Shown here piece by piece: positions 17,450-25,414 of a stretch of 64,000 nucleotides of DNA. The position numbers and the translations under genes are program-made. Within the stretch, counting starts at the first letter, position 1, and every line of letters starts with the position of its first letter. A model generated the notes under the pieces. It did not search any database and had not been told where the DNA came from. It worked only from the letters and a program-made list of their open reading frames with translations. This DNA comes from JAKFXL01 sp947085765. Lineage in GTDB: Bacteria > Pseudomonadota > Gammaproteobacteria > Tenderiales > Tenderiaceae. The DNA lies in NCBI GenBank assembly GCA_947085765.1, contig CAMTXZ010000004.1:1-64000 (forward strand), written 5' to 3'.

Positions 17450-17501
17450 CCCTGTCACCCTCCGGCTAGCAATGGTTGATAAACAACAGGTGGGTAAAGC
17501 A

Positions 17502-18215
17502 CTATGGATTAGGGATGGTAATACCGAACTGTGAAATCGCAGTCTGATAACTCAATCTTGTGGTAGCGTTAACCTGATTCCAAATCTCAAAAAGCGTCTT
17601 CAATTCAATCGGCTTGCTGGCGGAATAGGTATTGTAAAGTGTGATCACCTGATTAGGCGTCAGACCAAATTCACGCCCACCACCAAACGGATTCACCCCC
17701 AATTCAGCGGCTTTAGCGTTCAGCAACGCCGCCACTGTATGAGCGCCAAGCTGATAATGATCATGCGTTCCATTCAAGCGCATCACCTCTTCCAAGGTAT
17801 AGCTTGTAGACTGGTTATTTACGAAGTGTATGAATGTATTGCCCTCAAATACCCCGCCGAAACTGGTATGAAACGGGGTTGTTGGCAATAGTGGAGCGGG
17901 CCAGCCACCGGTGTAGGTCTTGGGATTGCCGCCAGAAAAAAAGTTTCCGCCAGACCAGAATCCTGGTGTCCGCCCCATACAATCGCCGATCTCACCGGGG
18001 TGAGACAGGTTGCCAGAGAGCATGCCTGAGACAGTACAGCGATAATTCATGCCCAGGGCTGATTTGCTGCTCAGCGTCATAATGAGCGGCACAGCGATCA
18101 AGCCAGCGGTGGTGAGTTTACGGCGTGACTGATTAACCGTTTGGCCTTCATCCGTCACGTTGCTAACACTCTTGCTCTCAGCGTCATCCTGACTGGGTCC
18201 ACGGTCGTCATTCAT
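17502..18215 (-). CDS. exported protein with twin-arginine signal and TPGFW motif
   Basis: This protein of 237 residues starts with about 30 polar residues, then S-R-R-K-L-T (Arg31-Arg32), a hydrophobic stretch and a likely cleavage after S-A-L-G near residue 55, a Tat-type signal. The mature part begins with a two-Cys segment (Cys60, Cys79) and the T-P-G-F-W motif at 83-87, then Gly-rich sequence, followed by A-H-T-V-A-A-L-L-N-A-K-A. This layout matches a broad group of exported proteins with a C-x-x-T-P-G-[FY]-W module whose function I do not know. ATG 18215 has AGGAG seven bases upstream. It is first in the operon with PqqD-like, HprK-like and nucleotidyltransferase genes and may be their substrate. 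Confidence 0.78.
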   Translation of the reverse strand: MNDDRGPSQDDAESKSVSNVTDEGQTVNQSRRKLTTAGLIAVPLIMTLSSKSALGMNYRCTVSGMLSGNLSHPGEIGDCMGRTPGFWSGGNFFSGGNPKTYTGGWPAPLLPTTPFHTSFGGVFEGNTFIHFVNNQSTSYTLEEVMRLNGTHDHYQLGAHTVAALLNAKAAELGVNPFGGGREFGLTPNQVITLYNTYSASKPIELKTLFEIWNQVNATTRLSYQTAISQFGITIPNP

Positions 18216-18272
18216 TCGTAATCTCCTAACCAAACTCTATGCAGGGGCACAACAGCCGCCCCGAATATGGGA

Positions 18273-18302
18273 ATTATACCAACCCGTAGCCTGTCGTGTC
18301 TG
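18273..18302 (-). promoter_or_regulatory. sigma70-type promoter of the HPr-rel-A operon
   Basis: On the minus strand CAGACA (complement of 18297-18302) is separated by 18 bases from a perfect TATAAT (complement of 18273-18278). It points at the TPGFW protein gene, whose ATG is about 58 bases downstream of the -10 box. A GC-rich hairpin (GGGGC...GCCCC) falls in the leader at about 18243-18262. Confidence 0.55.
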
Positions 18303-18311
18303 CCTCGACAG
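18291..18311. promoter_or_regulatory. inverted repeat overlapping the -35 box, candidate operator
   Basis: CTGTCG (18291-18296) and CGACAG (18306-18311) form a perfect six-base inverted repeat with a nine-base centre. The centre contains the -35 box of the operon promoter, so a bound regulator would block or recruit polymerase. No regulator gene is adjacent. Confidence 0.4.
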
Positions 18312-18323
18312 CGGATTGGACTA

Positions 18324-18345
18324 ATTAATATATACGCGTATTAAT
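18324..18345. repeat. AT-rich inverted repeat ATTAATA-N8-TATTAAT
   Basis: Seven-base perfect arms ATTAATA (18324-18330) and TATTAAT (18339-18345) flank an eight-base centre that contains CGCG. It lies 22 bases upstream of the -35 box of the HPr-rel-A promoter, a position typical of an activator or UP-element region. Confidence 0.4.
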
Positions 18346-18675
18346 GCAAGAATCGCACCCGAATCTGCCAACGCCTTGTAATGATGATTTTTTTTAGCCT
18401 CTGGCCTGGGTCTTAAAAGCACCAAAATAACTTGAATGTAAAGAACTTCGACACCTCATTTTTGAGGCTTTTCAAGCCACTAACCACAGATATCACTCTG
18501 ACAATGAACAAAGTCTGATAATAACTGCTACCCGGTCCATCATAAGCTGTCGGCACAATCAACAAACTCAGCAGCCCGACCAACACGCAGCAATAGGCTA
18601 CCGCAGCTGCCACACCACGGTATAATCCTGTAACTATCGATACGCAACAGACCTAACCTAAGGATTTCATTAAGA

Positions 18676-19443
18676 ATGCGCAGACCAGTGGTGATTATCG
18701 GTATCGGTGAGATGGCGGGTGTATTTGCCCGGGGCTTGCTGCGTTGTGGCCACCCTGTTTACCCCGTTACCCGGGACGTGAACATGACAGCGGTAGCGCA
18801 ACAACTGCCCGAGCCAGAGCTGGTGCTGGTAGCGGTCGGGGAAAAAGATCTCGATCAAACCCTGACCCAGATCCCCGCCACCTGGCGCAACCGTCTGGCG
18901 CTGTTACAAAACGAACTGCTGCCCCAGGCGTGGCAGAGTCACGGCATTGATCAACCCACGGTCATCTCAGTCTGGTTTGAGAAAAAACGCGGCCAGGATG
19001 CCAAGGTACTGATCGCCTCCCCGATCCACGGCCCTCATGCCCAGTGTTTATCGGACGCCTTGGAGAGTCTCAACATCGCCAACCGCATCGTCACCACCGC
19101 GCCGGAGATGCTCTTTGAACTGGTGCGCAAAAATCTCTATATCGTCACCACCAACATCGCCGGACTGGCGGCAGGCGGCACTGTTTCCGAGCTGTGGAGT
19201 CAGCATGAGTCACTGGCCCTTGAGGTTGCCAATGAAGTGCTGGATATTCAACAATGGCTTGCAGGGGTTGATCTGCCCCGACCGCGTCTGATTGAAGGGA
19301 TGCTGGAAGCGTTTACTGGCGACCCCGACCACCAGTGCATGGGTCGTTCAGCCCCGGCACGGCTAGCACGCGCCCTCGACCAGGCCGGCGCTGCCAATCT
19401 GGCCGTGCCGACACTAAAAAGAATCGCCGCCAGCCAACCGTAA
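18676..19443 (+). CDS. Rossmann-fold protein, ketopantoate reductase-like
   Basis: This 255-residue protein begins with a dinucleotide-binding segment V-V-I-I-G-I-G-E-M-A-G-V-F-A-R-G and continues with a V-L-V-A-V-G-E-K-D-L strand and a predicted alpha-helical second half with K-N-L-Y-I-V-T-T-N-I-A-G-L. The arrangement resembles ketopantoate reductases and related NAD(P)-dependent reductases, with a Lys near the start of the helical half as in PanE. The match is not close enough to call panE and no pantothenate gene is nearby. The region around the start has AAGGATTTC as a weak ribosome site. Confidence 0.72.
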   Translation: MRRPVVIIGIGEMAGVFARGLLRCGHPVYPVTRDVNMTAVAQQLPEPELVLVAVGEKDLDQTLTQIPATWRNRLALLQNELLPQAWQSHGIDQPTVISVWFEKKRGQDAKVLIASPIHGPHAQCLSDALESLNIANRIVTTAPEMLFELVRKNLYIVTTNIAGLAAGGTVSELWSQHESLALEVANEVLDIQQWLAGVDLPRPRLIEGMLEAFTGDPDHQCMGRSAPARLARALDQAGAANLAVPTLKRIAASQP

Positions 19444-19530
19444 AAGCAATACAATCAACAACGAACCGCTATTGACCGTCTCTGTCTAACATCGTGTAAC
19501 ATGGCCATACGTACCAAAGAGAGTCCTTTA

Positions 19531-22500
19531 ATGCAGTTGCAACACCATCCCGGCCCACTCATACACAGACTCATGATTGGCCTTATCGTGATGGGCCAAC
19601 TACTGCTATCCCAATCCCACGCTGACAACTACACCATTCAGAGCCTGGGTAAGGACTTCATCCCCATTAGCATCAGCAACGCCGGTTTGATTGTTGGCAA
19701 AAATGGTGTTGACGGCACCATTACCACCCAAAATACGGCCAACTCCGGCACCACTACGGCCAACCTTGGGGCAACAAACGAAGCCACCCAGATCAATGAC
19801 AGCAACGTTATCGTCGGCTACACCAAAACAGTTCCAACCGTTGCCACGCTGTGGGAAAAGAGCATCCTGTCTTTAGAACTGACCCGTTTCAGCAATCTCC
19901 TCAAAGCCACCGCCATCAACGGCTTCAACGAAATTGCCGGTACCCGCCTCGACAGCAGCAGCAGCTACCGGCGCCCATTTCACTACGACATTTTCAGCGG
20001 TCGACTGACCACACTCGGCACACTCGGTGGTGCAGAGGGGTGGGCCAATGACATCAACGATAACGGTTATCTGGTAGGCAGCTCAGTAGACAAAAACGGT
20101 AACAGCCGCGCCTTTCGTTATAACAGCCAGAGTCCCACCCTGGCCGCTATTAATCCAATGGCGGGGTACCAACACAGTGAAGGGTGGAGAATAAATGACG
20201 ATGAGAGCGTTGTCGGCTGGGTCTACAACAGCACTCTCAATCAAGCGGGCAAACGCGCCTTTTACAATACTATTGCCGGCAGCGTTACCAACCTCGGCAC
20301 CCTTAACAATGATACCGACAGCGTTGCCAGATCCATCAACAACCACGGCGCCATCATCGGCCAGTCGATTCGCGCCGACAACAATGGTCAGCCCTTTGTC
20401 TTCAACACTGCCAGCGCCGACATAGTAATTGTAGTCACCGATCCGATCGATCCAAACACTGTCTACGCGCACAGCACCACCGGTACCGGCATTATAAAAA
20501 GCACCGACCGGGGTGATCACTGGCAGACCAGTAACCGCGGACTAACCAACCTAAATGTCAATGCGCTAATCATCCACCCCAACAACAGACAGACGCTCTA
20601 CGCAGGCACCAACGCCGGCGTCTTTAAAAGCGTTGATGGCGGCGGCAACTGGAGATTTCTCGCGGGTAAACTCGACAATCTGGCGCTCAGCGCCCTCTAT
20701 ATCAGCTTTGATAGCAACGGCCTGAGTGAACGCCTCTATGCGGGCACTAATGGTGGCATCTACTACTCTGATGACAGCGGTGAAAACTGGACACTCGCCA
20801 GCGGCTCCACCGGCTATAGCACTTTCAATTTCACCCACCACATAACCCGACCAGACGCTATCTACGCAGCCACCAACCGTGGAGTCTACTCATCCGGTGA
20901 TCGCGGTCAATTCTGGAGTCGCCAGAATGGCCAAGGGACTACCCAGCTGCTAAGCCAACGCGTCTCAGCCATTGCCATTGACCCCATCAACAGTAACATT
21001 CTTTATGCTGGCACCATCGGAGGCGGAGTTTTCAGGGCCGATATTGCTGCGGGCTCCTTGCAATGGACATCATTTAATGACAGCAACCTGAGCAATCTAA
21101 ACATCTACACGCTGCTGTTTTACAACAATGGAGGCGTCAGCACGCTCTTTGCCGGCTCCACCGGCGGGCTTTATCAACGTGAGGTGGGCAGGTCCAGCTG
21201 GGCTTCCGCCAGCAATTTTGGTATCGACCGTGGCACCTATTCACTGGCACTAGGCAGCGACGGCATCGACACAACGCTCTATGCCAGCACTTTTGATGGC
21301 GACGTCTTCCGCTCCATCACTGGTTCCAACAGCACATTGTTACTGGCCACCAACTGGAAAGCCATTACCAACGGTGTCTCATTGGCAGACATCTACACAC
21401 TCGCTACCATCAGCAAAGATAGCAGCGACACCAACAGCCAGACGCAGATTCTGGCAGGGGCCAATAACGGATTTTTTAAACTCAGTTACAAAACCCCCGG
21501 TGACTCCACCAGCTGGACCACCCCCACCAGTGGCGCCAGCGGCATGAAGCTGACGACCATCGCCTACGACAACCGCACCACTCCATATACACTGTGGGCC
21601 GGTTCATCGGACCAGGGGGTGCTCATCTCCACTGACAATGGCGATAACTGGACATTCACCAATGAAGGACTTAACAACCGCAACATCTCCGCCTTAGCCG
21701 TTGATACTACCCCCACCACACCTACCGTATTTGCCGCCACCATGGACGGCGTCTACCGCAGTGAAGATGGCGGCCGCCGCTGGAGCAGCGCTAATTTGGG
21801 CCTCAACAACTCACCGGTCTACAGCCTTCTACTTGATACCGGGGTAACGCCAGCACTGTTATATGCCGGCACCAAACAGGGGGTCTACCGCAGCAGTGAC
21901 TATGGCCGTTTCTGGGTCGCCATCAATGGCAATAATGACAGCCTCAAAAACAGCGAGATCGTCACTCTGCAAAAGGCCCAAAACGGCATGCTGCTGGCCG
22001 GCAGTCTCTCCAGCGGACTTTTCATCAGTAGCAGTAACGGCCAAACCTGGAGTGATGGAAATGGCGCTACAGTACTGCCCCTATTTGATCTCGCCGAGGA
22101 TCCATTTACGCCCGATAGCCTGCTGGCCGCCACCACCAAAGGGTTGTATAAACTCACCTGCACCATTAACACCACTACCACTCCTCCCACTCCTGGCTGC
22201 AATTGGGATGGAACCATATTCCTAGAGGGCAACAGTGTCATAACCGTCCGTTTTGACCCCAACAACGCCAACCATATCTACGCCGGAATGGAAGCCAATG
22301 GCATTCAGGTAAGCACCAACCTCGGCAATACCTGGCAGCCGCGCAACGAGGGCATTACCACCACGAATGCTCGTATGGAGAATCTCAACAACCTCCTCCA
22401 GCCTCTCACGGTGCAAAAAAACTGGGATCTGCCAGATGCCGTCGACGTCAACAATAGTGGGCAGATCATTGGTTGGGGTTACCACTACAATGACTCCGGG

Positions 22501-23265
22501 GTTAACCTAGGTAAATACGGCTACCTGCTTACCCCGGTTACCGGGACCTCCACGGTCGACCTGGCAGTCTCGCAAACCACACAACCTGCCATCATCAAAC
22601 AGGGTGTGCCCTTCAACTACCGCATCGCCATTACCAACCTCGGCCCAGATACCGAAACCGGCGCCAAACTGATCGACTGGCTACCGCCCGATATCATATT
22701 CCGCGTCGTCTCCACCAGCGTCAACACCAGAACGACCAATCCCGGCTTTTGCGAAAAGCGTCCAGAAAACATCATTCGCTGCGAGCTGGGCGCCATCAGG
22801 TCAAAAGAGACGGTCTATGTCACCATCTCCATGGAATCGCCCTACCGCGATGTTCAGATCCATAATGTCGCCCGCGTTATAGGTAACGAATTCGACAGCA
22901 ATAGCGACAACAACACCACCTCATCAGGCAATACTGTCACTATCGACAAATGTTTTATCGCCACCGCCGCCTACGGTTCATTCCTCGATCCACACGTCAC
23001 AGCGCTACGCGCCTTCCGCGACAGACAGCTGCTCACCAATCCGCTGGGGCGTGAATTGGTCACTCTCTACTACCGCTACTCACCGCCCATTGCCAACTTC
23101 ATCAGCGACAGCACACTGCTGCGCGGGATCACGCGGGTATTGCTAACGCCCATCGTCTATGGCGTGCTCTATCCGTTTATCACTCTGTTAATGGTGCTAA
23201 TCGCAATATCAACAATGATGTTTTACCGCCGCTACCGCAGAAACTCGATTTTTAACGTGGGATAA
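19531..23265 (+). CDS. giant exported Asp-box/HAF-repeat protein with DUF11 and CFI-box C-terminus
   Basis: This surface protein of about 1244 residues begins with a signal peptide ending near S-Q-S-H-A. I prefer ATG 19531 (AGAGAG eight bases upstream) to ATG 19501. The first 280 residues contain HAF-type repeats (I-N-D-N-G-Y-L-V-G-S and similar). From about 300 to 960 at least nine Asp-box motifs (S-x-D-x-G-x-x-W) mark one or more BNR/VPS10-like beta-propellers. A DUF11 domain (T-N-L-G-P-D-T...) follows, then a CFI-box C-terminal region starting C-F-I-A-T-A-A-Y-G about 104 residues from the end, with a membrane helix and an R-R-Y-R-R tail. The tail suggests membrane anchoring or sorting. The gene overlaps VanZ tail to tail by 14 bases. 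Confidence 0.85.
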   Translation: MQLQHHPGPLIHRLMIGLIVMGQLLLSQSHADNYTIQSLGKDFIPISISNAGLIVGKNGVDGTITTQNTANSGTTTANLGATNEATQINDSNVIVGYTKTVPTVATLWEKSILSLELTRFSNLLKATAINGFNEIAGTRLDSSSSYRRPFHYDIFSGRLTTLGTLGGAEGWANDINDNGYLVGSSVDKNGNSRAFRYNSQSPTLAAINPMAGYQHSEGWRINDDESVVGWVYNSTLNQAGKRAFYNTIAGSVTNLGTLNNDTDSVARSINNHGAIIGQSIRADNNGQPFVFNTASADIVIVVTDPIDPNTVYAHSTTGTGIIKSTDRGDHWQTSNRGLTNLNVNALIIHPNNRQTLYAGTNAGVFKSVDGGGNWRFLAGKLDNLALSALYISFDSNGLSERLYAGTNGGIYYSDDSGENWTLASGSTGYSTFNFTHHITRPDAIYAATNRGVYSSGDRGQFWSRQNGQGTTQLLSQRVSAIAIDPINSNILYAGTIGGGVFRADIAAGSLQWTSFNDSNLSNLNIYTLLFYNNGGVSTLFAGSTGGLYQREVGRSSWASASNFGIDRGTYSLALGSDGIDTTLYASTFDGDVFRSITGSNSTLLLATNWKAITNGVSLADIYTLATISKDSSDTNSQTQILAGANNGFFKLSYKTPGDSTSWTTPTSGASGMKLTTIAYDNRTTPYTLWAGSSDQGVLISTDNGDNWTFTNEGLNNRNISALAVDTTPTTPTVFAATMDGVYRSEDGGRRWSSANLGLNNSPVYSLLLDTGVTPALLYAGTKQGVYRSSDYGRFWVAINGNNDSLKNSEIVTLQKAQNGMLLAGSLSSGLFISSSNGQTWSDGNGATVLPLFDLAEDPFTPDSLLAATTKGLYKLTCTINTTTTPPTPGCNWDGTIFLEGNSVITVRFDPNNANHIYAGMEANGIQVSTNLGNTWQPRNEGITTTNARMENLNNLLQPLTVQKNWDLPDAVDVNNSGQIIGWGYHYNDSGVNLGKYGYLLTPVTGTSTVDLAVSQTTQPAIIKQGVPFNYRIAITNLGPDTETGAKLIDWLPPDIIFRVVSTSVNTRTTNPGFCEKRPENIIRCELGAIRSKETVYVTISMESPYRDVQIHNVARVIGNEFDSNSDNNTTSSGNTVTIDKCFIATAAYGSFLDPHVTALRAFRDRQLLTNPLGRELVTLYYRYSPPIANFISDSTLLRGITRVLLTPIVYGVLYPFITLLMVLIAISTMMFYRRYRRNSIFNVG

Positions 23266-23662
23266 AAGAGAGACGCCGTTCAATATGCAGTAGCAGCGAA
23301 GCGAATGACCCACGCGCCAAGAGCCAGGCAAAACCGGCCCCCAGCGTGTCAGCGACCATGTCGGCATACTCAAAGGCGCGATAACCGGTCTGCCCCTGCA
23401 CAAACTCCAACGCCACACCCAGTGCAATAAACACTACCAAAAACAGCCACTGTCGCGAACGGTGGTAGAGCTGCGCAAACCAGCCCATCATGATGAAATA
23501 AGCACCGAAATGGCCAATCTTATCGCCAAACTCAATGCCCGGTGTTTGAATAGGATTGGGCGTCAACGACTCATAAACCACCCACACCACAAACAGCCAA
23601 CCCAACCCGCACCACCAGCCAAACCAGCGCAACGGCTGACGTGCAGCAATCCCCTGTGTCAT
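23252..23662 (-). CDS. VanZ-like membrane protein
   Basis: This protein of 136 residues has four hydrophobic segments and the VanZ-type pattern D-K-I-G-H-F-G-A-Y near residue 50 and E-F-V-Q-G-Q-T-G-Y-R near residue 85. The function of chromosomal VanZ-like proteins is poorly known; some alter glycopeptide sensitivity or surface polymer metabolism. I place the start at ATG 23662, which overlaps the stop of the ROK kinase gene (TGATG), implying coupling. The frame is open farther upstream but without a ribosome site. Confidence 0.82.
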   Translation of the reverse strand: MTQGIAARQPLRWFGWWCGLGWLFVVWVVYESLTPNPIQTPGIEFGDKIGHFGAYFIMMGWFAQLYHRSRQWLFLVVFIALGVALEFVQGQTGYRAFEYADMVADTLGAGFAWLLARGSFASLLLHIERRLSFIPR

Positions 23663-24564
23663 CAAGAGCTCACCGGCCACAACCAGGCCGCACCACGCAC
23701 GCCGCTGGAATCCCCGTGCCGGGCAGGCAACAGGTGGGTATTCACCACATCGGAAAAGACATGTTTGCCCCACAGCTTTGGCACCCGCTGGTAGAGGCTG
23801 CGGATATTGGAGACACCACCGCCCAACACAATCACCTCCGGATCGAGAATGTTGATCACACTCGCCAGCGCCCGCGCCAGACGCTCCTCATAACGCGACA
23901 GCGTCTCCTCCGCCAAATGGTGAGCACCGTCACACTGGGCCGCCAGCTCGTTGGCGGGCAGCCGTTTACGTGTCAGATCATAATGGTCGCGACTCAGGCC
24001 CGGGCCACTGAGAAAGGTCTCAATGCAGCCATGTTTGCCGCAATAACAGGGGGGACCAGGAACCTCATCCCATCGTGGCCACGGCATCGGATTGTGGCCC
24101 CACTCCCCGGCGATGGCGTTGGGTCCACGCAACAACCGGCCATTAATAACAATGCCCCCGCCGACACCCGTGCCCAGGATCACACCAAATACCGAGGCCG
24201 CGCCCGCCGCCGCACCATCCACCGCCTCTGACAAAGCAAAACAGTCAGCATCGTTGGCGATATGGATGGGGCGTCCCAGCAGTGCCTCAAGGTCCCGCTG
24301 CAATGGCTTATCATTCAGCCAGACAGAGTTAGCGTTTTTCAGTAAACCTGTCGCTGGCGAAATCGCCCCGGGTGTAGCGATGCCGACACTGCCGGTCTCC
24401 CCCGTCCTGCCTTCAACCTGACCAATCAGCTCCACCAGCGTCTGCAACGTAGTCTCATAACAGCCACGTGGACTGACAATACGCTCACGCAGCAACTCAC
24501 GCCCATCACCTGCCAGGGCAATCGCCTCAATTTTAGAACCGCCGAGATCAATACCAATACGCAT
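23662..24564 (-). CDS. ROK-family sugar kinase (fructokinase/N-acetylglucosamine kinase-like)
   Basis: This is a cytoplasmic ATP-dependent sugar kinase of 300 residues. It has the ATP-binding start G-I-D-L-G-G-S-K-I-E, the G-T-G-V-G-G-G-I segment near residue 130, catalytic Asp in N-D-A-D-C-F near 104, and the zinc-binding ROK signature C-Y-C-G-K-H-G-C-I-E-T-F-L-S-G-P-G near 178. The P-W-P-R-W-D-E-V-P-G-P-P run before the zinc site is as in Mak-type fructokinases. AAGGAGG precedes the ATG. Next to ampD, a role in amino-sugar salvage is possible but is inference from position. Confidence 0.9.
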   Translation of the reverse strand: MRIGIDLGGSKIEAIALAGDGRELLRERIVSPRGCYETTLQTLVELIGQVEGRTGETGSVGIATPGAISPATGLLKNANSVWLNDKPLQRDLEALLGRPIHIANDADCFALSEAVDGAAAGAASVFGVILGTGVGGGIVINGRLLRGPNAIAGEWGHNPMPWPRWDEVPGPPCYCGKHGCIETFLSGPGLSRDHYDLTRKRLPANELAAQCDGAHHLAEETLSRYEERLARALASVINILDPEVIVLGGGVSNIRSLYQRVPKLWGKHVFSDVVNTHLLPARHGDSSGVRGAAWLWPVSS

Positions 24565-24573
24565 GCAACCTCC

Positions 24574-25128
24574 TTACGCCAATAACGAACGAAAATGCGG
24601 CCAGTCAAAACAGGCGCCGGGATCACTCTTGCGGCCCGGCGCAATCTCACAATGGCCCGCAATCCGCTCCGGCGTGATGGCAGGAAACGCAACCATCAAT
24701 AACCTGGCTAGCTGCGCCAGACGCTGATACTGCACCGGCTCATAAGGCAGCTCATCACACCCCTCCAGCTCAATACCGATAGAAAAATCATTACAACGTT
24801 CACGCCCGGCAAAACAGGAGGCGCCCGCATGCCACGCCCGCTGGGTAAACGGCACATACTGCACCACTTCACCGTCGCGGCGAATCAGTACATGGGCCGA
24901 CACCTGCACCCCGGCAATCTGCTTAAAATAGGGGTGAGCGTTTTCATCCAGGCTATTGGTAAACAGCGCATCGATGTACGGCCCGCCAAACTCCCCCGGT
25001 GGCAGACTGATACCATGCACCACCAACAGACCCACCACCTCACCCACCGCCCGGTCATCACAATTAGGTGAGGGTAACCGCCGCACGTCCCCCGCCAACC
25101 AATCCAATTGACCATCGACCTTTATCAT
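24574..25128 (-). CDS. ampD: 1,6-anhydro-N-acetylmuramyl-L-alanine amidase
   Basis: AmpD cleaves the peptide from anhydro-muropeptides in the cytoplasm during peptidoglycan recycling. The 184 residues show the zinc ligands His38 (L-L-V-V-H-G-I-S-L-P-P-G), His159 and Asp169 (G-H-C-E-I-A-P-G-R-K-S-D-P-G), and the R-A-W-H-A-G-A-S segment of the family. I chose ATG 25128, eight bases after GGAGG, over GTG 25134. There is no secretion signal, as expected for AmpD rather than AmiD. The ROK kinase starts nine bases downstream. Confidence 0.95.
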   Translation of the reverse strand: MIKVDGQLDWLAGDVRRLPSPNCDDRAVGEVVGLLVVHGISLPPGEFGGPYIDALFTNSLDENAHPYFKQIAGVQVSAHVLIRRDGEVVQYVPFTQRAWHAGASCFAGRERCNDFSIGIELEGCDELPYEPVQYQRLAQLARLLMVAFPAITPERIAGHCEIAPGRKSDPGACFDWPHFRSLLA

Positions 25129-25414
25129 AAACACACCCTCCCCACCTCGACTACTATAGCGCTGTCAATATCACCACGCCGCCACTCAAGTGACAAGCGC
25201 AAAGCTCTCGCAGTGCAATACTAACTTTCAATCTGTCACCGCAAAAAATATATTTGTAGCGCAGTAAACAGTTAATCCTGGCACTCACCTCAAAAACCTG
25301 TGGATGGCATAACCAGCGCAACAGAACAGCTCTATTTTATCCATCCGATTGTGATATAACTTTCGCCTCACGCAACCAAATCCCAACGTTTAGTTACTCA
25401 TCTAGAGTGCACCC

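Larger units (their letters stand above)
18216..18675 (+). other. intergenic region with promoters and two inverted repeats
   Basis: This 460-base region lies between the minus-strand HPr-rel-A operon and the plus-strand Rossmann-protein gene. It holds a good minus-strand promoter (18273-18302), two perfect inverted repeats described separately, a TATAAT at 18621-18626 about 50 bases before the Rossmann gene without a clear -35, and a 66-codon minus-strand ORF (18413-18613) with one hydrophobic segment but no ribosome site, which I do not call. Confidence 0.6.

Noticed and set aside
18413..18613. 66-codon minus-strand ORF with a hydrophobic segment
   Set aside because: No ribosome site, no known relatives and an odd Lys/Phe tail; probably chance in an AT-rich spacer.
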